This document shows positions 25,250-33,967 of a stretch of 44,033 bases of DNA, one piece after another; the stretch's first letter is position 1; each line of letters opens with the position of its first letter. The translations under genes were made by a program, and so were the position numbers. This DNA comes from Oscillatoriales cyanobacterium M59_W2019_021. GTDB taxonomy: Bacteria > Cyanobacteriota > Cyanobacteriia > Cyanobacteriales > Geitlerinemataceae. The notes under the pieces are model-generated. The model saw only the letters and a list, made by a program, of their open reading frames with translations. It did no database searches and had not been told where the DNA came from. The DNA is taken from NCBI GenBank assembly GCA_015295945.1, contig DVED01000196.1:1-44033 (forward strand), in the 5' to 3' direction.

Positions 25250-26929
25250 TTACATTTCCGCTTTAACTTCTGCGAGCAAATCGCGAACGGAGAGTTCGTC
25301 GGCTTCGCGATCGAAGTCGATACCGTATTCATAAGGACCCGACCAGAGAACGGGTTCCTCGTCGAAGTTTTCGATCGGCGGGGGAGACGCGGTTTGCCAT
25401 TCCAAAGTTAAGGCTTTCCAGGGATTCGCACTGGCTTTAGGACCGTACAGCCAACTCCAAACTGCATTGATGAGGAAGGGAATGGTGGAAATCGCCAGAA
25501 GGACAGAACCCACCGTACACACCATATTCAGGGTGGCAAATTCGGGATTGTACTGTACCACCCGTCGCGGCATTCCTTGCAATCCCAGAATGTGCATGGG
25601 GAAGAAGCAGAGGTTAAACCCAACAAAATGCAGGACAAAGTGAACCTTGCCCCAGGTATCGTTCATCATTCGACCCGTCATTTTCGGGAACCAGTGGTAG
25701 AGTCCGGCGTAGATTCCGGTGACGCTGCCGCCGAAGAGGACGTAGTGGAAGTGAGCGACGATGAAGTAGGTATCATGAACGTGAATGTCGAAGGGAACCG
25801 ACGCCACCATGACGCCGCTGAGTCCGCCGACGAGGAAAAAGGAGATAAAGCCGATGGCGAATAGCATGGCGCTGTTGAGGCGAATTTTGCCGCCCCAGAT
25901 GGTTGCCACCCAGCTAAACACCTTAATTCCCGTAGGAACGGCGATCGCCATGGTTGCGATCATAAAGAACATCCGCAACCAACCGGGGGTGCCGCTGGTA
26001 AACATATGGTGCGCCCACACGACTAAGCCTAAAAAGCAAATCGCCAAGCTAGAATAGGCGATCGCCCGATAGCCGAAAATCGGTTTGCGAGCGTGAACGG
26101 GCAGAATATCGGAAACCAACCCGAAAATCGGCAGGATCATGATATACACTGCCGGGTGGGAGTAAAACCAGAACAAGTGCTGGTAAACAATGGGATCGCC
26201 ACCGCCAGTGGGGTTGAAAAATGCCGTCCCCGCAATCAAGTCGAAACTCAGCAGAATTAACGCCCCTGCCAACACGGGAGTGGACACCAGCACTAAAATC
26301 GAAGTTGCCAGCATCGCCCAGCAATACAGCGGCATATCAAAGAGCGTCATATCTTTGATACGCATATTGATGATGGTGGTGATGAAATTGATCGCGCCCA
26401 AAATTGACGAGGTTCCCACCAACAACAAGCTGAGAATCCACAGCATTTCTCCCAGTTGACCGCTGGTAACGCTCAGGGGCGGATAGGATGTCCAACCCGC
26501 TTGAGGGGTTTCCGTGACCAAACTGACGATCAACATGACCCCTGCCGGAGGCAGTATCCAAAATGCCAAGGCATTCAATCGGGGAAATGCCATATCCTTT
26601 GCCCCGATCATCAAAGGCAAGAGATAGTTAGCAAACGCTCCAGTTCCGGCTGGCACGATCCACAAGAAAATCATGATCGTGCCGTGGAGGGTGAGCACGC
26701 CGTTATAGTTGTCGTAGCCCAACAAGTCGGGATTTGGGGTTGCCAGTTCGCCGCGCATCGCTGTCGCCATGGCTCCGCCGATCAGGTAGAAGACAAAACT
26801 GATGACGAAATATTGAATGGCAATGACTTTGTGGTCGGTCTGAAACGTAAAGTAGTCCGTCCAAGGTCGATCTTCTGTTGCTGGCGACTTGTGCGGCTCG
26901 GTTTTCGGTTCGAGTGATGTTGCGCTCAT
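25250..26929 (-). CDS. ctaD: Cytochrome c oxidase subunit I
   Basis: 559 residues from the ATG at 26929 (MSATSLEP); an ATG at 26956 would add nine residues read from repeat-like DNA. It is the twelve-helix catalytic core binding haem a, haem a3 and CuB. Ligand motifs are intact: SHPAVYIMILP with the His-Tyr pair of the CuB site, VWAHHMFTSG with the two further CuB histidines, and HDTYFIVAHFHYVLFGG with the haem a3 and haem a ligands. LTLHGTIMIFLWIVPA holds the other haem a ligand. It reduces O2 to water and pumps protons. It is the second gene of the operon, with spacers of about 100 bases on either side filled by tandem repeats. Confidence 0.97.
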   Translation of the reverse strand: MSATSLEPKTEPHKSPATEDRPWTDYFTFQTDHKVIAIQYFVISFVFYLIGGAMATAMRGELATPNPDLLGYDNYNGVLTLHGTIMIFLWIVPAGTGAFANYLLPLMIGAKDMAFPRLNALAFWILPPAGVMLIVSLVTETPQAGWTSYPPLSVTSGQLGEMLWILSLLLVGTSSILGAINFITTIINMRIKDMTLFDMPLYCWAMLATSILVLVSTPVLAGALILLSFDLIAGTAFFNPTGGGDPIVYQHLFWFYSHPAVYIMILPIFGLVSDILPVHARKPIFGYRAIAYSSLAICFLGLVVWAHHMFTSGTPGWLRMFFMIATMAIAVPTGIKVFSWVATIWGGKIRLNSAMLFAIGFISFFLVGGLSGVMVASVPFDIHVHDTYFIVAHFHYVLFGGSVTGIYAGLYHWFPKMTGRMMNDTWGKVHFVLHFVGFNLCFFPMHILGLQGMPRRVVQYNPEFATLNMVCTVGSVLLAISTIPFLINAVWSWLYGPKASANPWKALTLEWQTASPPPIENFDEEPVLWSGPYEYGIDFDREADELSVRDLLAEVKAEM

Positions 26930-26945
26930 AAATCGAGAGGTTGTT

Positions 26946-27030
26946 GAATGGGTCATTGGTCATCGATCGTCGGTCGTTCGTCATTAGTTAAGCATCACTA
27001 ACAACTAACAACTAACAACTAACAACTAAC
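26946..27030. repeat. Heptamer tandem repeats between ctaC and ctaD
   Basis: ACTAACA units, nearly five perfect copies at 26997-27030, end two bases before the ctaC stop. Degenerate GGTCATT/GTCGGTCGTTCGTCA units occupy 26946-26990. Confidence 0.8.
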
Positions 27031-27032
27031 CA

Positions 27033-28019
27033 TTACTGATGAGAATGAACTTGGGCGAGGATGTCTTCGGTAATGCCCAAATCCGCCGTTCGCAGTGCCA
27101 GACGATCGCGATCGCTCAGTTCGGACGACACCATCGCCACGGTATTTTCACCCGCATTTTTGCTGGCAATTTGCGACTGCAACCAAGCATCGTACTCTTC
27201 GGGGGTGTGGACGATGACTTGAGACTGCATGGCGCCGTGATAGGAACCGCACAGTTCCGCGCAGATGATGGGGTAAGTTCCCGGTAAATTGGGTCGGAAG
27301 CGCAATTGAGAGGTGCGTCCGGGGATCGCATCCTGTTTCAGGCGGAATTGGGGTACCCAGAAGGCGTGCAGCACATCTTGGGCGGTGATGTCGAGTTGAA
27401 CTTCTTTTCCGGCAGGGACGTGTAGTTCTCCGGAGATCACGCCACTGGCAGGATAGTTAAACAGCCACGCGAATTGCAACCCCGTGACTTTGACTTCTAC
27501 ATCGGCGGGTTTGCCTTGGGTTCCAGGAGATGCACCTACACCGAGAGCCATGTGATTGTGCATATGAGTCATTTTCGGGGCGGGTTCGTCGAGGGTTGCC
27601 GCGATCGCCGCACCGGGTTTGGCAGCCACTTGTTGGATGCCGGGATCGCCCGATGCCATGGGATCGAGTCCGCCCATGGTGTTATACACCTCGAAGCTGT
27701 AGATGGACAATCCCAGAACGATGACGACGGGGATTCCCGTCCACAGGATTTCTAAGGGCAGGTTGCCTTCGATCGCCGGACCGTCGGTATTGTCTCCGGT
27801 TTTTTGCCGAAAGCGAACGATGGCAATGACGATCGCCCCTTCTACGATTAAGAATAAGGCGGTGGCGATGGTCATCATGGTGTTGAACAAGCCATCCACG
27901 AGGGGGGCTTCTTGAGAGGCGGCGACTGGCATCCACCCGTTATTTTGCCCGTACCACAGGCTAATTAGGGTGATGGCGACGCCTGCCAGTAAGGTAATAA
28001 TGGCACTGGGTATTTTCAC
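27033..28019 (-). CDS. ctaC: Cytochrome c oxidase subunit II
   Basis: A 328-residue protein starting at GTG (28019), supported by GAGGAGAG 7 bases upstream. Hydrophobic segments near residues 7-25, 50-72 and 90-110 anchor it; the rest is a periplasmic or lumenal cupredoxin domain. The binuclear CuA site is complete: a histidine in VLHAFWVPQF, then CAELCGSYHGAM with its two Cys, His and Met. It receives electrons from cytochrome c6 or plastocyanin and passes them to haem a of subunit I. An Ala/Pro-rich loop of about 40 residues before the CuA domain is longer than usual. It is the first gene of ctaCDE and divergent from ctaA. Confidence 0.96.
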   Translation of the reverse strand: MKIPSAIITLLAGVAITLISLWYGQNNGWMPVAASQEAPLVDGLFNTMMTIATALFLIVEGAIVIAIVRFRQKTGDNTDGPAIEGNLPLEILWTGIPVVIVLGLSIYSFEVYNTMGGLDPMASGDPGIQQVAAKPGAAIAATLDEPAPKMTHMHNHMALGVGASPGTQGKPADVEVKVTGLQFAWLFNYPASGVISGELHVPAGKEVQLDITAQDVLHAFWVPQFRLKQDAIPGRTSQLRFRPNLPGTYPIICAELCGSYHGAMQSQVIVHTPEEYDAWLQSQIASKNAGENTVAMVSSELSDRDRLALRTADLGITEDILAQVHSHQ

Positions 28020-28467
28020 GTCGATCTCTCCTCAGCAGCGCGGCGTTCTGTTTTTAGGCAAACGCCAGACGGATGCTCGATGGGTCTTTTATATTATCGG
28101 GGATGTGTGGAGTTCGGGGCGATCGGCTTTTTGCAGGGGGAAATGGGGGAAAAATGCGGGGATCGCCCATCTTCTCTGGGAAGGAATGGATTGAGACCTC
28201 GCTTGAATGATGCCGTCAGAACGGATAAAATCTGCAAATCTTCAGATTTTTTTTCGATTGATAAGCATTTGCAATGTTTTGTTAATTTTTATACGATCGC
28301 GATTGAAGGCTTTCCCGGTAAGAGACAAAACGTAAAACATTCCTAAAGCTTTTGGCAGATAAGGAGAGTGGGTTTTAAGGTAGTCTGGTGAGACCGACCG
28401 ATCGCTCCCAGAGCCGTCTGGAAAGATCGATCGGCAATCGCTCCGTAAAGGTGAACTTTTGTAACCC
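28020..28467. promoter_or_regulatory. Divergent ctaCDE / ctaA control region
   Basis: About 450 bases between the divergent oxidase operon and ctaA. It must hold both promoters; I could not pick convincing -35/-10 pairs by eye. No gene and no tandem repeat is present. Confidence 0.5.
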
Positions 28468-29400
28468 ATGCTCGATTCCGTCCTCCGTCGAACCCCGACC
28501 GATCAAACGCCCGAACGGGTTCTCCCCATCGACCGCGTGCGTCGCCTCGTCTGGAAACTGGCGATCGCGACGTTAATCCTAATGGCGATCGGCAGTGCCA
28601 CGCGGGTGATGAATGCCGGACTGGCTTGCCCGGATTGGCCTCTGTGTTACGGAACCCTGGTTCCCACCCAGCAGATGAACCTGCAAGTCTTTCTGGAATG
28701 GTTTCACCGCCTGGATGCTTCGCTCATCGGACTGATGGCGATCGCCTTAAGTGCGATGTGCTGGTGGTTTCGGCAAGAGTTACCCCGGTGGTTGCCTGGG
28801 GCGGCAACCGCAGCTTTAGGACTGGTCGTCTTTCAAGGCGTATTAGGCGGACTCACTGTCACCCAACTCCTCCGCTTTGACATCGTGACCGCTCACCTGG
28901 GTACTGCCTTGTTGTTCTTCATCACCGTCCTCGCGATCAGCTTCGCCCTAATGCCCTACGAGGGCACGGGAACCGCCTCCAAGCTTCGCTGGGTAGGTTT
29001 GACCGGCGCCCTCCTCGTCTACTGCCAAAGCTTGCTCGGCGGCTTAGTCGCCTCCCAATGGGCGCTGCATCAATGTTTTGGCAACCAGCAACTCTGTACG
29101 GTGATGAATAGCCACATTGCGGGGGTCGTTCCTCCCACCCTGGCGACGCTGCTTCTGGTTTTTTGGGCGTGGCGCACCCCCGGACTGCATCCGACCTTGC
29201 GACAACTCGCCTACTTCTCGGGAGTCTTGTTAACTTTACAAATCGCCCTCGGCGTTGCCACCTTTTACCTGCACCTACAAGTCGAACCCCTCACCGTCGC
29301 CCACCAAACCATCGGGGCGACGTTACTGGGAACCTTAGTTGCCTTCACCGTCTTGGCGATGCGGGACGTTCCCAGAACTCAACCCCTTCGGGCTGACTAA
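28468..29400 (+). CDS. ctaA: Haem A synthase (COX15/CtaA)
   Basis: A 310-residue protein with eight transmembrane helices arranged as two four-helix bundles, the CtaA fold. The conserved histidines are visible: EWFHRLDA and VTAHLGTALLF in the first half, MNSHIAGV and VAHQTIGATLLG in the second. NAGLACPDWPLCYG is the characteristic extracytoplasmic loop with paired cysteines, and a second pair lies near CFGNQQLC. The enzyme oxidises the C8 methyl of haem O to the formyl of haem A, the cofactor of the aa3 oxidase encoded divergently. ctaB follows on the same strand after 273 bases. Confidence 0.96.
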   Translation: MLDSVLRRTPTDQTPERVLPIDRVRRLVWKLAIATLILMAIGSATRVMNAGLACPDWPLCYGTLVPTQQMNLQVFLEWFHRLDASLIGLMAIALSAMCWWFRQELPRWLPGAATAALGLVVFQGVLGGLTVTQLLRFDIVTAHLGTALLFFITVLAISFALMPYEGTGTASKLRWVGLTGALLVYCQSLLGGLVASQWALHQCFGNQQLCTVMNSHIAGVVPPTLATLLLVFWAWRTPGLHPTLRQLAYFSGVLLTLQIALGVATFYLHLQVEPLTVAHQTIGATLLGTLVAFTVLAMRDVPRTQPLRAD

Positions 29401-29673
29401 CTCGGGTCGGGAGGGGGTAAAACCGTTTTCGGTGAGAGCGTGCCATTTTTAGATTCGGGATTTCATATCGTTCTCAAACCGATTCCCATAGCCACCCCCA
29501 ATTCACCTTGCGTCTACATGATACGCAATAGCTGTTACCCGACCCGTTACGACAAAGGCAAACGTTAACACCTCCATCCATCTGTTTCTGCTCGATCGTT
29601 TTGCCTTCTACCTGATTTGACAAACCACTCTACCGCCGTATCGCTTCGCCGCGAAATCAGAGGATCGAAATTT

Positions 29674-30648
29674 ATGCAAGAAATTCTCGGCACGAACCGC
29701 CAACGACACCATCAAAATTTCCGCCAAGTTCTGAACAGCTACTACCAGCTAACTAAACCCCGCATTATTATCTTGTTACTGATCACCACTGTGGCGGGAA
29801 TGTGGGTGGGGGGCGAGGGTCGCGTCGATCCGGTGCTGTTACTGGCAACGATCGCGGGAGGGGCGCTGTCAGCCGCTTCGGCAAATGTTATCAACTGCCT
29901 GTACGATCGCGATATCGACTACATCATGGAACGCACCCGCCACCGCCCCCTGCCTTCGGGACGAGTGCAGCCTCGAGACGCGATCGTGTTTGCGATCGCC
30001 CTTGCTGCGATCGCGTTTGCGCTGTTAACCGTCTTCGCCAACCTCCTAGCCGCTTGCCTTGCCATGACCGGGATCGTCTTCTACGTCCTGGTTTACACCC
30101 ATTGGCTCAAGCGCCACACCGTGCAAAATATCGTCATTGGCGGTGCGGCGGGAGCTATTCCGCCCCTGGTGGGTTGGTCGGCTGTCACGGGCGAATTAAG
30201 CCCGGCGGCATGGATGCTGTTTCTCATCGTCTTTTTGTGGACGCCGCCGCACTTCTGGGCGTTGGCAATCTACATTCGCGACGAATACGCCGAAGTCAAC
30301 GTGCCGATGTTACCCGTCATTGCCGGGAACGAGGAAACGGCAAAACAGATTTGGTGGTATACCCTGTTGATGCTGCCGGCAACGTTCTTGTTGGTTTATC
30401 CGTTGGGGGTCTGCGGTGCGTTTTACGCTGGAAGTGCTGCCTATTTGGGTTGGATTTTCGTCCGCAAAGCTTGGCAGTTGTTGCAAACTCCTAACGATCG
30501 CGATACCGCTCGATCGCTCTTTAAATACTCCATTCTTTACCTGATGCTGCTGTCTCTGGGGATGGTCGTCGATAGTTTGCCCATAACCCATCAGTTGACC
30601 CAAGTGGTGGCGGATAACCTGCAAACGTTCATCGCCGCCATGCTGTAA
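29674..30648 (+). CDS. ctaB: Protohaem IX farnesyltransferase (haem O synthase)
   Basis: 324 residues from the ATG at 29674, preceded by AGAGGAT; an upstream TTG at 29617 is unlikely. It is a UbiA-family prenyltransferase with about nine helices. The first Asp-rich motif is [20 protein letters not shown] (substrate Mg2+ site) and the second is in [14 protein letters not shown], as in CyoE/CtaB proteins. It attaches farnesyl to haem B, giving haem O, the substrate of CtaA. Together with ctaA and the divergent ctaCDE it makes a complete oxidase-plus-cofactor locus. A hairpin terminator lies 30 bases after the stop. Confidence 0.96.
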   Translation: MQEILGTNRQRHHQNFRQVLNSYYQLTKPRIIILLLITTVAGMWVGGEGRVDPVLLLATIAGGALSAASANVINCLYDRDIDYIMERTRHRPLPSGRVQPRDAIVFAIALAAIAFALLTVFANLLAACLAMTGIVFYVLVYTHWLKRHTVQNIVIGGAAGAIPPLVGWSAVTGELSPAAWMLFLIVFLWTPPHFWALAIYIRDEYAEVNVPMLPVIAGNEETAKQIWWYTLLMLPATFLLVYPLGVCGAFYAGSAAYLGWIFVRKAWQLLQTPNDRDTARSLFKYSILYLMLLSLGMVVDSLPITHQLTQVVADNLQTFIAAML

Positions 30649-30678
30649 TCGGACTTGTCGCCAGCCTCAATTCCCTTG

Positions 30679-30708
30679 CCCCCATTCGATCGAGTGGGGG
30701 TTTGTTTG
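30679..30708 (+). terminator. ctaB terminator
   Basis: CCCCCATTCGA pairs with TCGAGTGGGGG (30679-30700, one T-G pair), followed by TTTGTTTG. Confidence 0.8.
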
Positions 30709-30888
30709 TTCGGGTCGCGGAATGTGCCGAGCGCGAACATCCACAACCCGAGAAAGGCAATTTCCCCTCAAACCCCCATCTTTCGGTCGTTTACTTAAAA
30801 CCCGATAAAAAAAGTCGGGATTAGTTGTGCGCGCTTGACACCCGTGCTACTATGGTTAGCCATGTTGACCGACACGGAGTACGAAGCC

Positions 30889-32193
30889 ATGACGACCCAA
30901 ACTCTTGAAGCCAAAACCCACCGCGTTGCCGCCTTTGAAAAGCTCAAATGTAAAGAGTGCGGCGCCGAGTACGAACTTCAAGCCAAGCACGTTTGCGACG
31001 TGTGCTTCGGTCCGGTGGAAGTTGCCTACGACTACGACTTCTTACGCCAAACCGTGACGCGGGAAACCATCGCCGCCGGTCCTAACTCCATCTGGCGCTA
31101 TCGTCCCTTCCTTCCCGTCGCCACAGACAACCCGATCGATGTTGGCACCGGAATGACGCCGTTAGTTGAGGCGCAGCGCCTCGGCAGACGGTTGGGACTG
31201 AAAAAACTCTACATTAAAAACGATGCGGTCAATATGCCCACCCTCAGCTTCAAAGATCGGGTGGTTTCGGTGGCGCTCACTCGCGCTCGAGAACTGGGTT
31301 TCTCCACCGTATCTTGTGCCAGTACCGGGAACTTAGCCAATTCTACCGCCGCGATCGCCGCTCATGCCGGGTTAGATTGCTGCGTCTTCATCCCCGCCGA
31401 CTTAGAAGCCGGAAAAGTCCTGGGAACGCTGATCTACAACCCCACCGTCATGGCAGTCAAAGGCAACTACGACCAAGTGAATCGCCTCTGCTCTGAAGTC
31501 GCCAACACCCACGGTTGGGGATTCGTCAACATCAACCTGCGTCCTTACTACTCCGAAGGCTCGAAAACCCTTGGCTTTGAAGTTGCCGAACAACTCGGCT
31601 GGCAGCTTCCCGACCACATCGTCGCCCCGTTAGCTTCCGGATCGCTGTTCACCAAAATTTACAAAGGCTTCCAAGAATTCATCAAAGTCGGTCTGGTGGA
31701 CGACAAACACGTTCGGTTCAGCGGCGCACAAGCCGAAGGTTGCTCCCCCATCGCCCAAGCTTACCGGGAAGGACGGGATTTCATCACCCCCGTCAAACCC
31801 AACACCATCGCTAAATCGATCGCCATCGGCAACCCCGCAGACGGCGTTTACGCGCTGGATATCGCCCAGAAAACCAACGGTAACATCGAATCCGTCAACG
31901 ATCGCGAAATCGTCGAAGGCATCAAACTGCTGGCGGAAACCGAAGGCATCTTCACCGAAACCGCAGGCGGAACCACTATCGCCGTTCTCAAAAAATTGGT
32001 CGAAGCGGGTAAAATCGATCCCGAAGAAACCACCGTCGCCTACATCACCGGCAACGGCTTGAAAACCCAAGAAGCCGTCCAAGGCGAAATCGGCGAACCT
32101 CTGACCATCGAACCCAAACTTGACGCCTTCGAGCGTGCATTAGAGCGGTCTCGCACCCTCGAACGCCTGGAATGGCAGCAAGTTTTGGTTTAA
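30889..32193 (+). CDS. thrC: Threonine synthase
   Basis: 434 residues from the ATG at 30889, with GGAG nine bases upstream; in-frame ATG and TTG codons further up (30862, 30835) would add residues of non-family type, and TTGACA at 30835 may be part of the promoter. A zinc-ribbon-like N-terminus (C21-x2-C24 and C36-x2-C39) precedes the PLP-dependent fold type II domain. The PLP lysine is in TLSFKDR (K122), and the SCASTGNLANS phosphate-binding loop follows. The enzyme converts O-phosphohomoserine to threonine. A MoaD/ThiS-like gene follows on the same strand, an arrangement I recall from other cyanobacteria and actinobacteria. Confidence 0.95.
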   Translation: MTTQTLEAKTHRVAAFEKLKCKECGAEYELQAKHVCDVCFGPVEVAYDYDFLRQTVTRETIAAGPNSIWRYRPFLPVATDNPIDVGTGMTPLVEAQRLGRRLGLKKLYIKNDAVNMPTLSFKDRVVSVALTRARELGFSTVSCASTGNLANSTAAIAAHAGLDCCVFIPADLEAGKVLGTLIYNPTVMAVKGNYDQVNRLCSEVANTHGWGFVNINLRPYYSEGSKTLGFEVAEQLGWQLPDHIVAPLASGSLFTKIYKGFQEFIKVGLVDDKHVRFSGAQAEGCSPIAQAYREGRDFITPVKPNTIAKSIAIGNPADGVYALDIAQKTNGNIESVNDREIVEGIKLLAETEGIFTETAGGTTIAVLKKLVEAGKIDPEETTVAYITGNGLKTQEAVQGEIGEPLTIEPKLDAFERALERSRTLERLEWQQVLV

Positions 32194-32199
32194 TTTAAT

Positions 32200-32385
32200 T
32201 TGGGGTTGGGTGTTGGGGGTTTGGGGTTGGTTAGTGGTTAGTTGTTAGTGGTTAGTTGCTTCTCTCCTCCTGCTTCCCCTGCCTCCTCTGCTTCCCCTGC
32301 TCCTCCGGCTGGATTTCTCCTCTGCCTTCTGCCTTAAAACCCCATTACCCATTACCTATTACCCATTACCTATTACCCAAAAACG
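32200..32385. repeat. Low-complexity and heptamer repeats between thrC and the MoaD-like gene
   Basis: Three blocks: GGGGTT/TTAGTGG/TTAGTTG units (32200-32260), pyrimidine-rich CCTCCTGCTTCCCCTG units (32262-32315), and CCCATTA/CCTATTA heptamers (32341-32378) that end eight bases before the ATG. No gene. Confidence 0.75.
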
Positions 32386-32386
32386 A

Positions 32387-32659
32387 ATGGTTAAAGTTCT
32401 CATTCCCACGCCGTTACAAAATTTAACCGACAACCAAGCCACGCTAGAGTGCAGTGCGGGTTCTGTTGAAGAACTGATCGACGCGCTCGAAACCAGTTGT
32501 CCCGGCATCAAAGCACGGCTGTGCGACGAATCGGGGAAACCCCGACGCTTCCTCAACTTTTACGTCAACAGCGAAGATATTCGCTTCTTGGAAGGAACGG
32601 ATACGAAGTTGCAAGAGGGCGATGAAGTGAGTATTGTCCCTGCCGTGGCCGGTGGCTGA
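32387..32659 (+). CDS. MoaD/ThiS-family sulfur carrier protein
   Basis: A 90-residue ubiquitin-like beta-grasp protein ending in the diagnostic Gly-Gly (VPAVAGG). The C-terminal glycine is normally adenylated by an E1-like enzyme and turned into a thiocarboxylate that donates sulfur. The strands [26 protein letters not shown] and [14 protein letters not shown] give the family outline. MoaD serves molybdopterin synthesis, ThiS thiazole and CysO a cysteine pathway; no moaE, thi or cysM gene is adjacent, so the acceptor is open. Its place behind thrC suggests an amino-acid or sulfur-metabolic link. A single Cys (C43-C50 region, SCPG and LCDE) is not family-specific. Confidence 0.85.
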   Translation: MVKVLIPTPLQNLTDNQATLECSAGSVEELIDALETSCPGIKARLCDESGKPRRFLNFYVNSEDIRFLEGTDTKLQEGDEVSIVPAVAGG

Positions 32660-32865
32660 GCGATCGCGCATCGCCAACTTAATTAATCGCAAGATTTGCC
32701 TCAAAACCCATTCAGAATTGAGAACGTTTGCTGTTTTCGATCTGAATGGCTTTCGTTTATTGAGGATTCTATCTCTTTTGTGACAACCGTCACCCTATTT
32801 GCCTCCCCAAATCAATAGCATCGAAGTATAGCAGTTGCCATACCCGTTCGGACAAATTTGGGTAG

Positions 32866-32934
32866 GGGCGTAGCATTTGCCCGATCGTCTTGTCCGCTAA
32901 CCGACAAAGTTTATACAAATGCTACGCTACGCCC
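32866..32934. repeat. Inverted repeat of a GGGCGTAGCATTTG element
   Basis: GGGCGTAGCATTTG (32866-32879) is complementary to CAAATGCTACG...CCC (32916-32934); the right arm has a duplicated CTACG. This is another GGGGCG-type dispersed palindrome. The remainder of 32660-32865 has no gene. Confidence 0.6.
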
Positions 32935-32940
32935 AGTCTT

Positions 32941-33349
32941 CTTTTACAAAAATTCGTGCGGGTGTTTGCCAGTTCCGAACATCCATTAGTTTTGTTTCTC
33001 GACGATTTGCAATGGGCGGATTCTGCATCGATAAATTTAATGTACTTGCTATTGAACGATGCAGAATTGCATCGAGTTTGCGATCGTAAATTAGAAGCGA
33101 TACAAAAGCTTTAAAATCGATAAAAATCGGCAGCGATCGCATTCGTAAAATCGTCTTGTCGTTGCGTAATTTTTCTCGACTTGACGAATCGGAGGTGAAA
33201 GAAGCCGATCTCCATGAAGGACTTGACAATACTTTGCTAATTTTGCAACATCCTTTGAAAGGGACGGAATTTACGATCGAAATTCCCCAACCGCCACTCT
33301 GCAAAATGCCGAATTTGCGCGCGCAAACCTAAACGGAGTTTCGGACTAG
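32941..33349 (+). pseudogene. Fused remains of a kinase-type regulator and a pentapeptide-repeat protein
   Basis: Three fragments in different frames. At 32941-33052 the translation VRVFASSEHPLVLFLDDLQWADSASINLM matches the AAA domain (Walker B and following) of large Ser/Thr kinase-histidine kinase hybrid proteins. At 33123-33265 KIGSDRIRKIVLSLRNFSRLDESEVKEADLHEGLDNTLLILQH matches the dimerisation/phosphoacceptor region of a cyanobacterial histidine kinase, the H-box of which lies upstream and is absent. At 33290-33349 ATLQNAEFARANLNG is a pentapeptide-repeat pattern ending in a stop. The pieces are too short and out of frame to be one gene. I read this as a decayed locus shaped by internal deletions. 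Confidence 0.75.
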
Positions 33350-33382
33350 CATTCCCCTCGATCAAGATCGGTCAACCAAAAG

Positions 33383-33910
33383 ATGGATAATCAGAGGGAT
33401 TCCACCGACAAATCCGATCGAGATCCCATGACCGCACAACGCGAATCCCACCTGCAAACCCTCCAACACCTGCGCCAACTCAGCCGCGTCCTCGACAGTG
33501 CCATCGGCATTCCCGGAACCCGGTTTCGCTTCGGTCTCGATCCGATTTTAGGCTTGATTCCCGGCGGAGGGGATACCGTAGGCGCCCTACTGTCGGCTTA
33601 TATCGTGTTTCGCGCCGCTCAAATGGGCGTGCCAACGGAAAGTTTGAGCAAAATGGTGGGGAATATTTTGGTCGAGTCCCTGTTAGGAACCGTGCCGTTA
33701 CTGGGCGATGTCTTCGATGTGGGCTGGAAAGCCAATATTCGCAATGTCGAATTACTCGAAGAACATCTCGGCGCTCCTGAACCCGCTCAGGCAGCGAATA
33801 TGGGGTTTATCGTCGTCGCTCTCCTCGCCTTAATTTTAGTCGTGCTGCTACTGGCAACGGTCACTTTGGCGATCGCCCGAGTGCTGTTCGGTTGGCTGGC
33901 GAATCTTTAA
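33383..33910 (+). CDS. DUF4112 family membrane protein
   Basis: A 175-residue protein. The DUF4112 block is clear: LSRVLDSAIGIPGTRFRFGLDPILGLIPGGGDTVGALLSAYIV, then FDVGWKANIRNVELLEEHL. This is a hydrophobic hairpin containing the Gly-rich GLIPGGGDTVG turn, followed by a helical region with conserved Trp and Asn. A further membrane helix (GFIVVALLALILVVLLLATV) is at the C-terminus. The function is not known. The ATG at 33383 gives the full family length; an ATG at 33428 would trim 15 hydrophilic residues and is also possible. It stands alone between the decayed locus and the convergent amidase gene. Confidence 0.88.
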   Translation: MDNQRDSTDKSDRDPMTAQRESHLQTLQHLRQLSRVLDSAIGIPGTRFRFGLDPILGLIPGGGDTVGALLSAYIVFRAAQMGVPTESLSKMVGNILVESLLGTVPLLGDVFDVGWKANIRNVELLEEHLGAPEPAQAANMGFIVVALLALILVVLLLATVTLAIARVLFGWLANL

Positions 33911-33967
33911 AGCGATCGCCCTTTCCCAATTACCAATTACCGTTCGTGCAGCGACTTCGCAGGAGTA

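Noticed and set aside
31630-32082. A 150-codon minus-strand frame inside thrC
   Set aside because: Antisense to the catalytic domain; the Gly/Phe/Asp-rich translation is typical of a shadow frame.
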